Positions 42,561 to 50,586 of a DNA stretch of 56,783 bases are shown piece after piece. The notes below the pieces were generated by a model. The model saw only the letters and a list, made by a program, of their open reading frames with translations. It searched no databases and was not told where the DNA came from. Within the stretch, counting starts at the first letter, position 1. Every line of letters starts with the position of its first letter. Position numbers and translations under genes: made by a program. The stretch is from Acidobacteriota bacterium (GTDB lineage Bacteria > Acidobacteriota > Blastocatellia > Pyrinomonadales > Pyrinomonadaceae). Location: assembly GCA_003222895.1 (NCBI GenBank), contig QHXI01000067.1, forward strand, positions 1-56,783, written 5' to 3'.

Positions 42561-44192
42561 TTAGTCGTTCGTCTGGATCACGATCTGTTTCTTTTCACGA
42601 GCCCGGACGATCGAGAGCATATGCCTCTTTTCGCTAGCGAACTGTTGACCGAACGTCCAAACATCGGGAGTTAATGTCTTTCCATCAATCGCTTCGATAA
42701 CGTCGCCTTCACGAAGTCCGCCGCGCGCCGCGGCGCTATCGGCTTGAACCGCGAGAACGATAAATCCGTTTTGAGCGCCCATCCGCCCTGTAGCGCGAGG
42801 CGTCCACGCCATCGTCTGAATTCCAATCTGCTGCAATCCAAAGAACGGTGCCGGCATCCTCGGGAATTCAACGCGGCGCTCGAAAATTGGGGCGAATGAA
42901 CCACCCAGCGTAACGGAAACTAGTAGCGGCTCAGGCGCGTTGGGTCGCCGGACGGTAAACTGAATTTGCCGGCCGCTACCAGCGTCACCCAACAGCTTGG
43001 AAAACTCCTCGGCGCTCTTCACATCAGTTTGATTGACGCGAAGAATCACGTCGCCCGGCTGTAGCTTAGCGAGCGCCGCCGGTGTCTTTGGCGCAACTGA
43101 AGTAAGCAGAATGCCGACCTGGTCTTTAATTAGATCGCCAGCCTGATCGTCCTGCCAACCATTTGCGAGAAAAGCCGCGCGTGCCGAGGCATCGACGGGC
43201 TCGCCGCGCACACCAAGCAATGGCCGCGGCACACTCGCCTGATGTTCGAGCACGCGACGTGTCGCCGCGCGGACTTTGTCAGCGCCCACGATGCTGGCGC
43301 GGTCTCCATCGATCGATTCGATGATGCCGATCGTGTTTCCTGGTTGGTCGCAAACGATTCCGCCAATCACGTTCGGCGATAATTTGCCGCCGCGCACAAT
43401 CAATTTATCGAAGCTCCCCGATTCATTCGTCGCAAAGCTCGCAATCGTAGCGTCGATCTTACCGACCTTGACATAAGTGTTGCGCGTCGTCGTTTCGCCC
43501 TCGGCCGCTGCCGGCTCGGGCGCAAAGATTTCGAGCGCTTGCCCCTGCCTTAACTTCGTATCCGCAAGCTTTGCCGGCGGTAGTCGCGGCAGACCCGCGA
43601 CCTGCAGAATTGATAACCCAGTTTCGGCGTCCAAACCGATCAGACGAGCCCGCAACTTCCTTCCATCAGTCGTGATCACCGTCAGGTCAGGTTCGACGCG
43701 CGGCCGCATCAAAGCAAACGGTTGGGTGGTAGCTGCGCGCGCTTTCATCTCAGGCAGCCCTCGTTCGAATTCCGCAACTTCGATTTCCGCGGCAGCCTGC
43801 GGCAAGCGCGCTGCGATCGTCTTGCCGTCGTCCATGGCCCAGCCGGCGATGATGCTGGCGTGGGCATCGTTCGTCAGTGTTTCCGGATCGATCTTTTCAA
43901 CGATGCCACTCTCGCCGTTCTGCCGCAGCAGCAAACGCAGAATCTTTACGCCGCTCAAACGATGAACGATCGTGACGACTTGGGGCGCAACATTGGCTCC
44001 GCTCGGGATGACGGTTACTCGCGCTGGAGGCGTGGGCACTCGTCTGATTTGTTTCCGCGGCGGAGTCGACGGTTGCGGTGCACTTTGCGAAGCCGTTTCG
44101 GTCACAGCCGTTTGCGCTGAGACTTTGCCAGTCATCAACGCCGTCGCGAAAAGCGCGAAACCAATTACCACGAATGAAAGCTTCTTGGTCAT
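42561..44192 (-). CDS. HtrA-like periplasmic protein with two PDZ domains and a degenerate protease site
   Basis: 543 residues from the ATG at 44192; signal peptide (LSFVVIGFALFATALMTG...SAQ), a Pro-rich linker, a chymotrypsin-like domain (about 75-320) and two PDZ domains (about 335-430 and 455-540; PGDVILRVNQTDV, EGDVIEAIDGKTL). The Asp-containing strand is recognisable (GLDAETGLSILQV, compare HtrA DPKTDLAVLKV), but the His position is lost (GWAMDDGKTIAARLP) and the Ser loop GNSGGPL is replaced by NVIGGIV. It should therefore bind, not cut. Third gene of an ECF sigma / anti-sigma / HtrA-like operon; it could tune the anti-sigma factor. Confidence 0.85.
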   Translation of the reverse strand: MTKKLSFVVIGFALFATALMTGKVSAQTAVTETASQSAPQPSTPPRKQIRRVPTPPARVTVIPSGANVAPQVVTIVHRLSGVKILRLLLRQNGESGIVEKIDPETLTNDAHASIIAGWAMDDGKTIAARLPQAAAEIEVAEFERGLPEMKARAATTQPFALMRPRVEPDLTVITTDGRKLRARLIGLDAETGLSILQVAGLPRLPPAKLADTKLRQGQALEIFAPEPAAAEGETTTRNTYVKVGKIDATIASFATNESGSFDKLIVRGGKLSPNVIGGIVCDQPGNTIGIIESIDGDRASIVGADKVRAATRRVLEHQASVPRPLLGVRGEPVDASARAAFLANGWQDDQAGDLIKDQVGILLTSVAPKTPAALAKLQPGDVILRVNQTDVKSAEEFSKLLGDAGSGRQIQFTVRRPNAPEPLLVSVTLGGSFAPIFERRVEFPRMPAPFFGLQQIGIQTMAWTPRATGRMGAQNGFIVLAVQADSAAARGGLREGDVIEAIDGKTLTPDVWTFGQQFASEKRHMLSIVRAREKKQIVIQTND

Positions 44193-44194
44193 CG

Positions 44195-44941
44195 TTACCA
44201 ATCTCTGCTGTTCGTCATACTCACCGGCACTCGATTGTCAATCAGGCGTTGCGAGCCGAAACTAACCGGAGGCAAGAAAATCTTGTGACTTCCTCCGCGC
44301 TCGTCGCGCACCGTCACGACCATCGGATTGACGGGCGCGCTCAACGAAACTTCGCCAGCTCGATCCTGAGACAGCCGAACAGATTCAGCCGCCGAAGAAT
44401 TGAAATCGGAACTTCGCGGAGCGTTGTTGTCTGTCGTTCTTGGGTATTGGCGACCGCCATTTGGCCGCTTCTCTATCGGAGCTGCAGCACGCAAATCAGT
44501 TTGCTTGTCCGTCTGATTAATGGGACCAACGGCCGGCGTAACGGGAGTCACTTGGGTTTCTTTGACCGGATTCGTAGTTGCTGTATTCGATGTCTGAACC
44601 GGCGTTCGCTGACTAAACCAGACGAGTCCCACCACCATCATCACGGCCAACGCGGCGACGGCAATTCCCGGCGTGCTCATAATGAAACGAAAAATCGACG
44701 GCCGATGCGAGCGTGCCGCATTGTCGCGGGCGATTCGCGCGCGCAAGCGAATGTCGAAGTCAGCAGGCGCCGTAACCGGCGCCAGGCCGCCGACCAATTC
44801 GCGCAGACGCGACCGTTGAGATCGAAACTCAGCGCATGCAGCGCAGGATCCGACATGCGATTGAACCTGCGCGCTCAGGCGCTGGCCTAATTCCGACTCG
44901 TCAATTTCTCGCCGCACTGCGCGGCAATCTGTTCCATTCAT
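44195..44941 (-). CDS. Membrane anti-sigma factor (zinc-finger type)
   Basis: 248 residues from the ATG at 44941, preceded by AGGTGG; a GTG four codons earlier is possible. The N-terminal ASD-type zinc module has H-x3-C-x2-C (HVGSCAAC), then a membrane helix (GIAVAALAVMMVVGLVWF) and a Thr/Pro/Asn-rich periplasmic tail. Anti-sigma factors of this type hold the partner ECF sigma until a membrane signal triggers proteolysis. It directly follows the sigma gene and precedes the HtrA-like gene. Confidence 0.87.
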   Translation of the reverse strand: MNGTDCRAVRREIDESELGQRLSAQVQSHVGSCAACAEFRSQRSRLRELVGGLAPVTAPADFDIRLRARIARDNAARSHRPSIFRFIMSTPGIAVAALAVMMVVGLVWFSQRTPVQTSNTATTNPVKETQVTPVTPAVGPINQTDKQTDLRAAAPIEKRPNGGRQYPRTTDNNAPRSSDFNSSAAESVRLSQDRAGEVSLSAPVNPMVVTVRDERGGSHKIFLPPVSFGSQRLIDNRVPVSMTNSRDW

Positions 44942-44953
44942 AACTGTTACCAC

Positions 44954-45595
44954 CTAAACGTAATTGCGCATCTTGTCGCGCAAGAAATTTCGCGCGCGAT
45001 TAATGCGCGACTTAACTGTTCCTTCGCTCGTCTGCAAAATCTGAGCAATCTCTTCGTAGCTTTTCCCTTCCACATCGCGCAGCACGAGCGGCGCGCGATA
45101 CTTGTCCGGCAGAGTGCTAATGGCCTTTTTTACGACGCGTCGCTGCTCCATGTCGACCAGGTTCGCATCTTGCAGAGGCTTTTCATCCGGCGCATCAAAG
45201 TCCCTTGCTTCCTCGCCCTCTCCACCCGTTAGCAAACCAGTCAGCGAAACCAGCCGGCGGCGTTTTCGCTTCCGCAACTCGCTGATCGCCAGGTTCGTTG
45301 CAATCCGATAAATGTAAGTCGAGAACGCATGCGTCGTTTGATAGCGCTCGGCCGCGCGATAGACGCGCATGAAAGTTTCCTGGGCCAAATCAACCGCGCC
45401 GTCATAATCGTTCGTCATCCGGTAGATATAACTCGTGATCTGATTTCGATAGCGGCGGACGAGTTCGGCGAAGGCGTCTTCGTCGCCCGCTAGCGTACCT
45501 TCGAGCAAGGCGTGATCGGTTGCCTTCGGCACAACCACAGGTGCGCGTCTAGCCGCCGCGAAATTCAAATCTTCGATCGAACTAAGCGTTCTCAT
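44954..45595 (-). CDS. ECF RNA polymerase sigma factor, copy 1
   Basis: 213 residues from the ATG at 45595; the frame extends upstream through palindromic repeats and is not coding-like there. Region 2 (DAFAELVRRYRNQITSYIYRM, DLAQETFMRVYRAAERY, FSTYIYRIATNLAISELRKR) and region 4 (LPDKYRAPLVLRDVEGKSYEEIAQ, TVKSRINRARNFLRDKM) are complete, joined by a linker of about 50 residues. It resembles RpoE/SigW-type stress factors. Adjacent anti-sigma gene 12 bases downstream. Confidence 0.95.
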   Translation of the reverse strand: MRTLSSIEDLNFAAARRAPVVVPKATDHALLEGTLAGDEDAFAELVRRYRNQITSYIYRMTNDYDGAVDLAQETFMRVYRAAERYQTTHAFSTYIYRIATNLAISELRKRKRRRLVSLTGLLTGGEGEEARDFDAPDEKPLQDANLVDMEQRRVVKKAISTLPDKYRAPLVLRDVEGKSYEEIAQILQTSEGTVKSRINRARNFLRDKMRNYV

Positions 45596-45619
45596 CGGGC
45601 AGGAAGGGCTCTCGTTGTG

Positions 45620-45711
45620 GCGCAAATTGTTAATTTGCGCAGGTACCGCAAGCTCGTAGCTAGCGTCGTGTCTTGACTGCATTCGCAAGTTGGCAACTCG
45701 TAACAACTTGC
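45620..45711. repeat. Palindromes upstream of ECF sigma gene 1
   Basis: GCGCAAATTGTTAATTTGCGC (9-10 bp arms, 45620-45640) and a larger one beginning GCAAGTTGGCAACTC and ending GTAACAACTTGC (45685-45711). They lie between the predicted promoters and the start codon, so they would be in the leader RNA. Same type as at 11479-11516. Confidence 0.65.
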
Positions 45712-45729
45712 ACTCCGGATTCGCGGGAA

Positions 45730-45789
45730 ATTATACATCGACCCGCGAAGACTTCAGTAATTTGCACGCAGTTTGTCGGGAGAAGTTCC
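45730..45789 (-). promoter_or_regulatory. Two candidate promoters for ECF sigma gene 1
   Basis: Minus strand: GGAACTT (45789-45783), identical to the E. coli sigmaE -35, with a loose -10 (GTGCAA) about 15-16 bases on; and a perfect TATAAT (45735-45730) with no strong -35. This would fit autoregulation plus a basal promoter. The -10 of the first is weak. Confidence 0.4.
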
Positions 45790-45861
45790 GGAAAGTTGTG
45801 TCAGAAGCCGGACCGTAAGGGAGGTCAGTTTGGAAAAGCCTCGCTGCGGATGACGAAATCT

Positions 45862-45988
45862 ATTTGACATCGATCATTTGTCATCTTCCATTTGTCATTC
45901 CGGCCGATCCCGTCGTGAAATCCAAGCCTTAAACTGTGACACCTGCGGATGCCCAAATGACAAATCTCAAATGACCAATGACAAATAA
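45862..45988. repeat. Heptanucleotide array E (unit about ATTTGTC / CAAATGA), inverted halves
   Basis: Left: ATTTGAC, ATCGATC, ATTTGTC, ATCTTCC, ATTTGTC, ATTCCGG (45862-45903). Right, complementary: CAAATGA, CAAATCT, CAAATGA, CCAATGA, CAAATAA (45954-45988). The array ends at the base before the stop codon of the LolA-like gene. No gene is present in the 45596-45988 gap. Confidence 0.8.
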
Positions 45989-46909
45989 TTACGGGTTACT
46001 CGATGCTGCAGCCTCAGGATTCTGAAACAGCGCGTCTTCCATCTTCACGCCATAGGTGATGGTCATGATGCGCCGTTCGACTAACAGCTTGCCATCTTCC
46101 AACAGCACCGTGCGATAAGGGACTTGGGTCCCCTGCGCCACGCGATAATCATAGAAACGTTTGGTGTATTTCACCGGCGTCGACGATCCCGGCGATGTTT
46201 CTTCATATTCAAGCGAGAGGATGCGGAAGGTTTTGGCACTGATGAAGTAACGCGTTTTGCGATTCGCCTTGTCGACCAAATCGATTACATAAAGACCGAC
46301 ACCCGAGTGTTTGTCTTTGCCGGCAGAGTTGAGTTTCGATTCGTTCTCTTTGTAGCGCAGCAGCGCGTCGATGCTGTGCGCCTGTTCGGAAATGAAATCG
46401 GCAGCGGTGTCCGCACGCGGTGTGAAGGTCGTGCCGTTTACGATTCCGAACAATCGGCCATTGCCCCAGACGAGCGAAAATTCCTGCTGCGGCGTCTTGC
46501 TGTCGAGGCGCACCTTATCCTGTTCAGGCTTGTCGCCATGAACGAAACGAAGTTCGTATCTTGTCTCCTGCGCGCGACCGTCGGGCGAGGTTCGCGTTTC
46601 TTTACCGATTTCGAGACCGTTCCGGCGAATCTGCCCCAGCACTGCGCGTCCAAAACCGTTGCCGGCAATCGCGATCGCGCTCTCAACGATCTGCTCGGCC
46701 GTATATTCTTTCGCCTGCCCTGCGATGACCCTACGAGTAGAGTAAGAAGCGACGGTAACCGCGAAGACAGTTAACAGGCTGAACGCGGCGACGCGAATGT
46801 ACAGGGGCCAACTCCTGACTCCTGACTTCTGACTTCTGACTCCTGTTTTTGCAATACTCACAACTAAAAACTCAAAACTGTTGCCCAAGGGGGTGCTCCT
46901 AAAATTCAT
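45989..46909 (-). CDS. Membrane-anchored or secreted LolA-like protein, uncertain start
   Basis: About 306 residues from the ATG at 46909, or about 272 from a CTG at 46804. A hydrophobic segment (LYIRVAAFSLLTVFAVTVASY) is the signal or anchor. The rest is beta-rich: EYTAEQIVESAIA, FSLVWGNGRLFGIVNG, RKTRYFISAKTFRILSLEYEE, DYRVAQGTQVPYRTVLLEDG, an order that recalls the LolA/LolB or outer-membrane lipoprotein-sorting fold. I cannot name a ligand. The stretch before the hydrophobic segment is encoded by heptad array C and is unlikely to be conserved; the array supplies AGGAG seven to eight bases before the CTG, so a start there is quite possible. Confidence 0.68.
   Translation of the reverse strand: MNFRSTPLGNSFEFLVVSIAKTGVRSQKSGVRSWPLYIRVAAFSLLTVFAVTVASYSTRRVIAGQAKEYTAEQIVESAIAIAGNGFGRAVLGQIRRNGLEIGKETRTSPDGRAQETRYELRFVHGDKPEQDKVRLDSKTPQQEFSLVWGNGRLFGIVNGTTFTPRADTAADFISEQAHSIDALLRYKENESKLNSAGKDKHSGVGLYVIDLVDKANRKTRYFISAKTFRILSLEYEETSPGSSTPVKYTKRFYDYRVAQGTQVPYRTVLLEDGKLLVERRIMTITYGVKMEDALFQNPEAAASSNP
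46811..46880. repeat. Heptanucleotide array C (unit about ACTCCTG), inside or at a gene start
   Basis: Ten consecutive units: ACTCCTG, ACTCCTG, ACTTCTG, ACTTCTG, ACTCCTG, TTTTTGC, AATACTC, ACAACTA, AAAACTC, AAAACTG. Unlike D, E and F it has no clear inverted half. On the minus strand it reads CAGGAGT repeatedly, which resembles a ribosome site. Confidence 0.78.
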
Positions 46910-47227
46910 AACGCGTGATCTAGCTGACCTCTCGTCTGATCCTGACCTGTACTTTTCGCGGGGATTGTAACACAAGCCATTCGCGAAACTACTCCGGCGA
47001 ATGAGTGATGCGACAAGGCTGGGATTAGATGCTCAGCAGAGACGGAGGTAACTGACCTGCTAAGGTTTACCTGGGTGACGCGCAAGGCGGTGGCGGGCCA
47101 GATTACAAAGGGATGTGAGCTTCGGCAGGATGAGGTGATGTCTGTGTTTCAGCCTAATAGATCCAATCGACGGCGCGCTTGTTATATCTCTTAGTTTGCA
47201 CAAACTCACGAGGCTACTCATCGCACA
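46910..47227. other. Gap without recognisable gene
   Basis: 318 bases between the LolA-like gene and the frameshifted VWFA gene. No open frame with coding character, no strong hairpin and no repeat of the families described here. It should contain the promoter of the LolA-like gene (minus strand); I cannot point to boxes. Confidence 0.5.
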
Positions 47228-48396
47228 TCACTGAAGAGAATATGCCTTTCGTCCGGTAACAGTGAATTCGGGATGATTGCGCACTTGGACTGTTAACTGT
47301 CGGAGTTTTCCGTCGCGGTTTCGATTGGTTGGTGAGTATCCCATGACGTACCGATTCTTGATCACCGTGAAAATGTCTGAATACACATTTTCGGCATCCT
47401 CCGGTTTTTCAATGAAACTGGTAAAGCCGCCCGACAATTCGGCAACCTTGAACATCGCCGTTTGTCCAGCGGTGTTTCTTTCGGCTTCCACATATTGATA
47501 GTATCCAACAATCGCTGGCATGTTGCCTTCTTTGACCCCCTTGAAGAATTTATGCCATTAATGACTGAGTAGATCGTGGCTCGCGAACTTTCGATCGCCT
47601 CTTTGACTTCGCTGAATCCGAATTTCGGGAGTGAACTCTCTCTCGTATATTTTAATCCACTCCTTTGCAAGGTTGAGTAAGATACCGGGTACGGAGCGTC
47701 TTTGTCCGGCTTGAGCCAAATTATTTCAGTTCCGTCTCCCTGAAAGATAATTATTCGTTGCCGCCGTTCGTCATTAAACGTTTCATTCAAAACCGCCAGC
47801 AACGTATTAAATTCAATGTTCCAGTTCCACCCTGCATTTAGAGAATCCAATGTTTTCTTAAGCAGAGACTTGTCTTGAGTAAAATCGAGCCGAAGTTTTA
47901 AGTCATTGGTAACAATTGCCATCTTGTCTTGTGGCGCGAGTTTGTCGACAAGAATTTTTGCTGCTTCGATGCTCGTCTTCATGTAAGGAACCTGGGGTAT
48001 TCCACAATCAATTATTAAAACAACCGAGCGCGGAACAGTGGCGCTTTCGCCCGGAGCAAATATTTGGACTGTTTGCGGTGCACCATCTTCCGTAACAATA
48101 AAATCTTCTTTTTGCAGCCCGAGGATTACATTCCCTTTTTGATTCGTCACCAAGACATCATTGACGACCAGATCCGCCGAAACGCGAACAACGTCGTCAT
48201 CTCGCTCATTGTTCGTGGTCTGTGGCTTCTTCGGCTCCTTTTTTTTTTCATATCGTTTTAGGCTTGAGCCAAAGTTTCTGATTCTGGGTTGTTCCGGTGG
48301 GGCCGATTGCATGGGAATCGGCGAGGCAGACGGCGTCTGTCCAAAGGAAAACGGAACGAGAGCAAGAAACAATAACAGTATGAAAAAACGCTTCAT
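47228..48396 (-). pseudogene. VWFA-related acidobacterial-domain protein with one frameshift
   Basis: The 5' part (start ATG 48396; signal peptide MKRFFILLLFLALVPFSFGQ) contains the family's N-terminal strand VVRVSADLVVNDVLVTNQ and a VWA-like domain with VVLIIDCGIPQ in place of the usual DxSxS metal site. At about 47546 the frame changes: before it reads YSVINGI, after it, in the -1 frame, KFFKGVKEGNMPAIVGYYQ to VMGYSPTNRNRDG and the end ARKAYSLQ-like TGRKAYSLQ at 47228. One missing base in an A run (ATAAATTC) explains it. The complete protein would be about 388 residues, normal for the family. Sequencing error or a recent mutation cannot be separated here. Confidence 0.8.
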
Positions 48397-48439
48397 AATT
48401 ACCTTCGCATGCATTATCGACTTCGGATCGGGAAAATGA

Positions 48440-48477
48440 AAGGCGCTTGCGTCTGCAAAACCGATAGCAAGCGCCTT
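48440..48477 (-). terminator. Intrinsic terminator after the Cys-rich protein gene
   Basis: Perfect 11-bp stem AAGGCGCTTGC / GCAAGCGCCTT (48440-48450, 48467-48477), followed on the minus strand by TTTCATTTTCC. It lies 16 bases after the stop at 48493 and separates it from the VWFA gene. Confidence 0.75.
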
Positions 48478-48492
48478 CTTCGAGACGCCATG

Positions 48493-48978
48493 TCACTGGC
48501 AACTATCAACCTTACTCGCCAGCCGGCAGGCTGCATATTGATCGTAGACAGCAAGGCGTTCGTCAAGATCCGAATAATCCGGATAGGGATATTGGACGAT
48601 ACATGCATCAGCCATCGCGTGCGCCTGGGCGCACTCGTCCACTGTAACGGGCGTGCAAGTCTCAAGCGATTTAGCAAACAAATTGACCGAGGCTGCAGCC
48701 AGCGCGGTCTGTCTATTCGTCCGGCAATCATCGACGCATTGCTGGAAATTTAGATTGGAGCGACAGTCGTCGGCACAGCTGGTAGGGCTATCATAAAACC
48801 AAAGGACGCGGGCGGTGTCATAAGCATTGTCTGCCATGTAGTACTGGTAGAATGCCTCCATACACGTCGTGGCGCTGACCGAAACGGTCCGGGTTGAACC
48901 GACAAGTATCAGTCCCGTGATGAAAAGACCCAAGACCAGGACCTTTGCCGGGATTTTCGTAAGCCATCGTTTTTTCAT
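48493..48978 (-). CDS. Secreted cysteine-rich protein of unknown function
   Basis: 161 residues from the ATG at 48978 (AAGGAG seven bases upstream). Signal peptide about 1-36 (VLVLGLFITGLILVG...VSVSA). The mature part has ten Cys, partly in CADDCRSN and CVDDCRTN, a near duplication of about 16 residues, which suggests several disulfides and a helical hairpin-like fold. I do not recognise the family. Own terminator downstream; probably monocistronic. Confidence 0.75.
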   Translation of the reverse strand: MKKRWLTKIPAKVLVLGLFITGLILVGSTRTVSVSATTCMEAFYQYYMADNAYDTARVLWFYDSPTSCADDCRSNLNFQQCVDDCRTNRQTALAAASVNLFAKSLETCTPVTVDECAQAHAMADACIVQYPYPDYSDLDERLAVYDQYAACRLASKVDSCQ

Positions 48979-49371
48979 TTCTTCTCCTTGGGGGTTATGC
49001 GCAACTTGCCGCGGGCAATTGCTTCTCCCAATGATGGTTTGATCTACGAAACATAACATCGGATTTTCGCGCCGACTGGCAAAAGGAAATGCCAGTACCT
49101 GGTCAGCCTTTAGAAAGGGCTGAACGCTGTCGAGCTACACGCCTGCGGGGGCTGGGCTGAAAAATGTGCAGTTGCTTAACTCCAACCATTCACTCAAGGA
49201 CGGCGCGAGCGTTCGTCAGACTCATCAACCGCGCGGTTTGACAACCCGCCAATCGCCGCGTTAACTAAGAGTCACCCAAAACAAGCTGTCGTTGCGGTCA
49301 GATCGTAATTAAGTTAGCCGTGGAACTGTGTGACAAAATCTATTTCTAAACCATAAAAGGGAAACTATTTC
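48979..49371. other. Intergenic region between divergent genes
   Basis: 393 bases with no gene. It contains an imperfect palindrome GCAACTTGCC-GCG-GGCAATTGC (49001-49022), a hairpin of TCAGCC / GGGCTGA type around 49109-49129, and a possible promoter for the ATP-grasp gene at 49238-49266. Confidence 0.5.
49238..49266 (+). promoter_or_regulatory. Possible promoter of the ATP-grasp gene
   Basis: -35 TTGACA (perfect), 17-base spacer, -10 TTAACT (three of six). 106 bases upstream of the ATG at 49372. AAAGGGAAA before the ATG is the ribosome site. Confidence 0.3.
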
Positions 49372-50412
49372 ATGAAGAAAGTTGGCATTCTGGTTGGCCG
49401 GGAAAAGACTTTTCCCGACGCTTTGATTCAAAACATTAACGAGCGCGGCAAAGGCAAGGTCTCAGCCGAATACATCAAGCTCGGTGGCGTTCGTCATGAT
49501 GCGCCGCCGCCATACGATCTGGTGATCGATCGTATCTCGCACGAAGTGCCGTTCTATCGCGCGACGTTGAAGCGCATGGCCCTCGAAGGCGCAATCATCA
49601 TCAACAACCCGTTCTGGTGGTCGGCTGACGACAAGTTTTTCAACTACTCGCTGGCGCGCAAGCTCGGCGTCGCCGTTCCGAAAACGGTGCTGTTGCCGCA
49701 GAAAGATTATATTCCCGGGATTACCAGCGAGAGTCTCCGCAACCTGGAGTTTCCACTCGACTGGCAAGCGATTGTCGAGTATGTCGGCTTCCCCGCCTTC
49801 ATGAAGCCGTTCGACGGCGGCGGTTGGAAAAACGTTTCGAAGATCAATTCGCTCGAAGAATTGATCAAGGAATACGATCAGACGGGAACGCTCTGCATGA
49901 CACTTCAGGAAGGAATTGAATTCGATCAGTTTGTGCGTTGCTATTGCATCGGCCAGGAAGACGTGATGATCATGCCTTACGATCCGCGCAAGCCCTACCT
50001 GTCGGGCGAGCAATACGTCAACGATCCGAATTACCTGTCGCCTGAGCTGACGGTCCGCGTCGTTCATGACGTGCGGACGCTTTGTTCGGCGCTGGGCTAT
50101 GACATCAACACCGTCGAGTTCGCGATCAAGGACGGCGTGCCTTATGCGATCGATTTCATGAATCCTGCGCCTGACGCTGAGCTGCAGTCGGTCGGCGCTT
50201 TCTATCATGGCTGGGTGACTGAAGCGGTCACGAATCTCGTGTTCAAGCGTTTGAGCGAAGGAGCGCGACCGCCACAATATCGTTGGGACGCGCTTTTGAA
50301 TCCCGTCCCAATGAGGACGGATGTGGTTGCGTCCGTCGCTGAACAGTCGACGCGAACGGTCAAGCCGAGGAAGACGGCGACAAAATCACGGGCGGCGTCA
50401 AAGAAGGATTGA
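49372..50412 (+). CDS. ATP-grasp family protein (RimK-like), substrate unknown
   Basis: 346 residues, cytoplasmic. Pre-ATP-grasp domain (about 1-95), then ATP-grasp: KLGVAVPKTVLLP, the Lys of FPAFMKPFDGGGWKNV (ATP beta-phosphate loop), LQEGIEFDQFVRCYCIG, and the metal-binding VEFAIKDGVPYAIDFMNPAPD. These enzymes join a carboxylate to an amine, thiol or other nucleophile via an acyl phosphate. The closest general resemblance is to RimK/glutathione-synthetase-like proteins of uncertain function. The C-terminal 40 residues are a Lys/Arg/Ser/Ala tail. No neighbouring gene suggests the substrate. Confidence 0.8.
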   Translation: MKKVGILVGREKTFPDALIQNINERGKGKVSAEYIKLGGVRHDAPPPYDLVIDRISHEVPFYRATLKRMALEGAIIINNPFWWSADDKFFNYSLARKLGVAVPKTVLLPQKDYIPGITSESLRNLEFPLDWQAIVEYVGFPAFMKPFDGGGWKNVSKINSLEELIKEYDQTGTLCMTLQEGIEFDQFVRCYCIGQEDVMIMPYDPRKPYLSGEQYVNDPNYLSPELTVRVVHDVRTLCSALGYDINTVEFAIKDGVPYAIDFMNPAPDAELQSVGAFYHGWVTEAVTNLVFKRLSEGARPPQYRWDALLNPVPMRTDVVASVAEQSTRTVKPRKTATKSRAASKKD

Positions 50413-50436
50413 GCGAAGGAAGCGGCAACGTGATTT

Positions 50437-50577
50437 AGTGCCGTAGGCACGAGATGTTTATAGCTCACACTGTTTGTTTTGAGGGTTCGTGAAATGAGCA
50501 AATGCAACAGCATTTTGCTCATTTCGCTATTATGAATGTGGACATGCTTTCAATAAATATTTCGCCGCTACACGGCT
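50437..50577. repeat. REPIN-like element, family A, copy 3
   Basis: Left unit 50437-50463: AGTGCC-GTA-GGCAC hairpin then GAGATGTTTATAG. Right unit 50551-50577 inverse: CAATAAATATTTC then GCCG-CTACA-CGGC. Central palindrome 50488-50527 (GAAATGAGCAAATGC / GCATTTTGCTCATTTC). Lies between convergent genes. Confidence 0.78.
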
Positions 50578-50586
50578 GTGCCAGGA

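Noticed and set aside
47530-47560. Programmed -1 frameshift on the G run in the VWFA-family gene
   Set aside because: No X-XXY-YYZ slippery heptamer; a single missing base in the A run gives a better match to the expected protein sequence.
49462-50277. Open frame opposite the ATP-grasp gene
   Set aside because: Antisense to catalytic motifs of the ATP-grasp domain; no features of its own.
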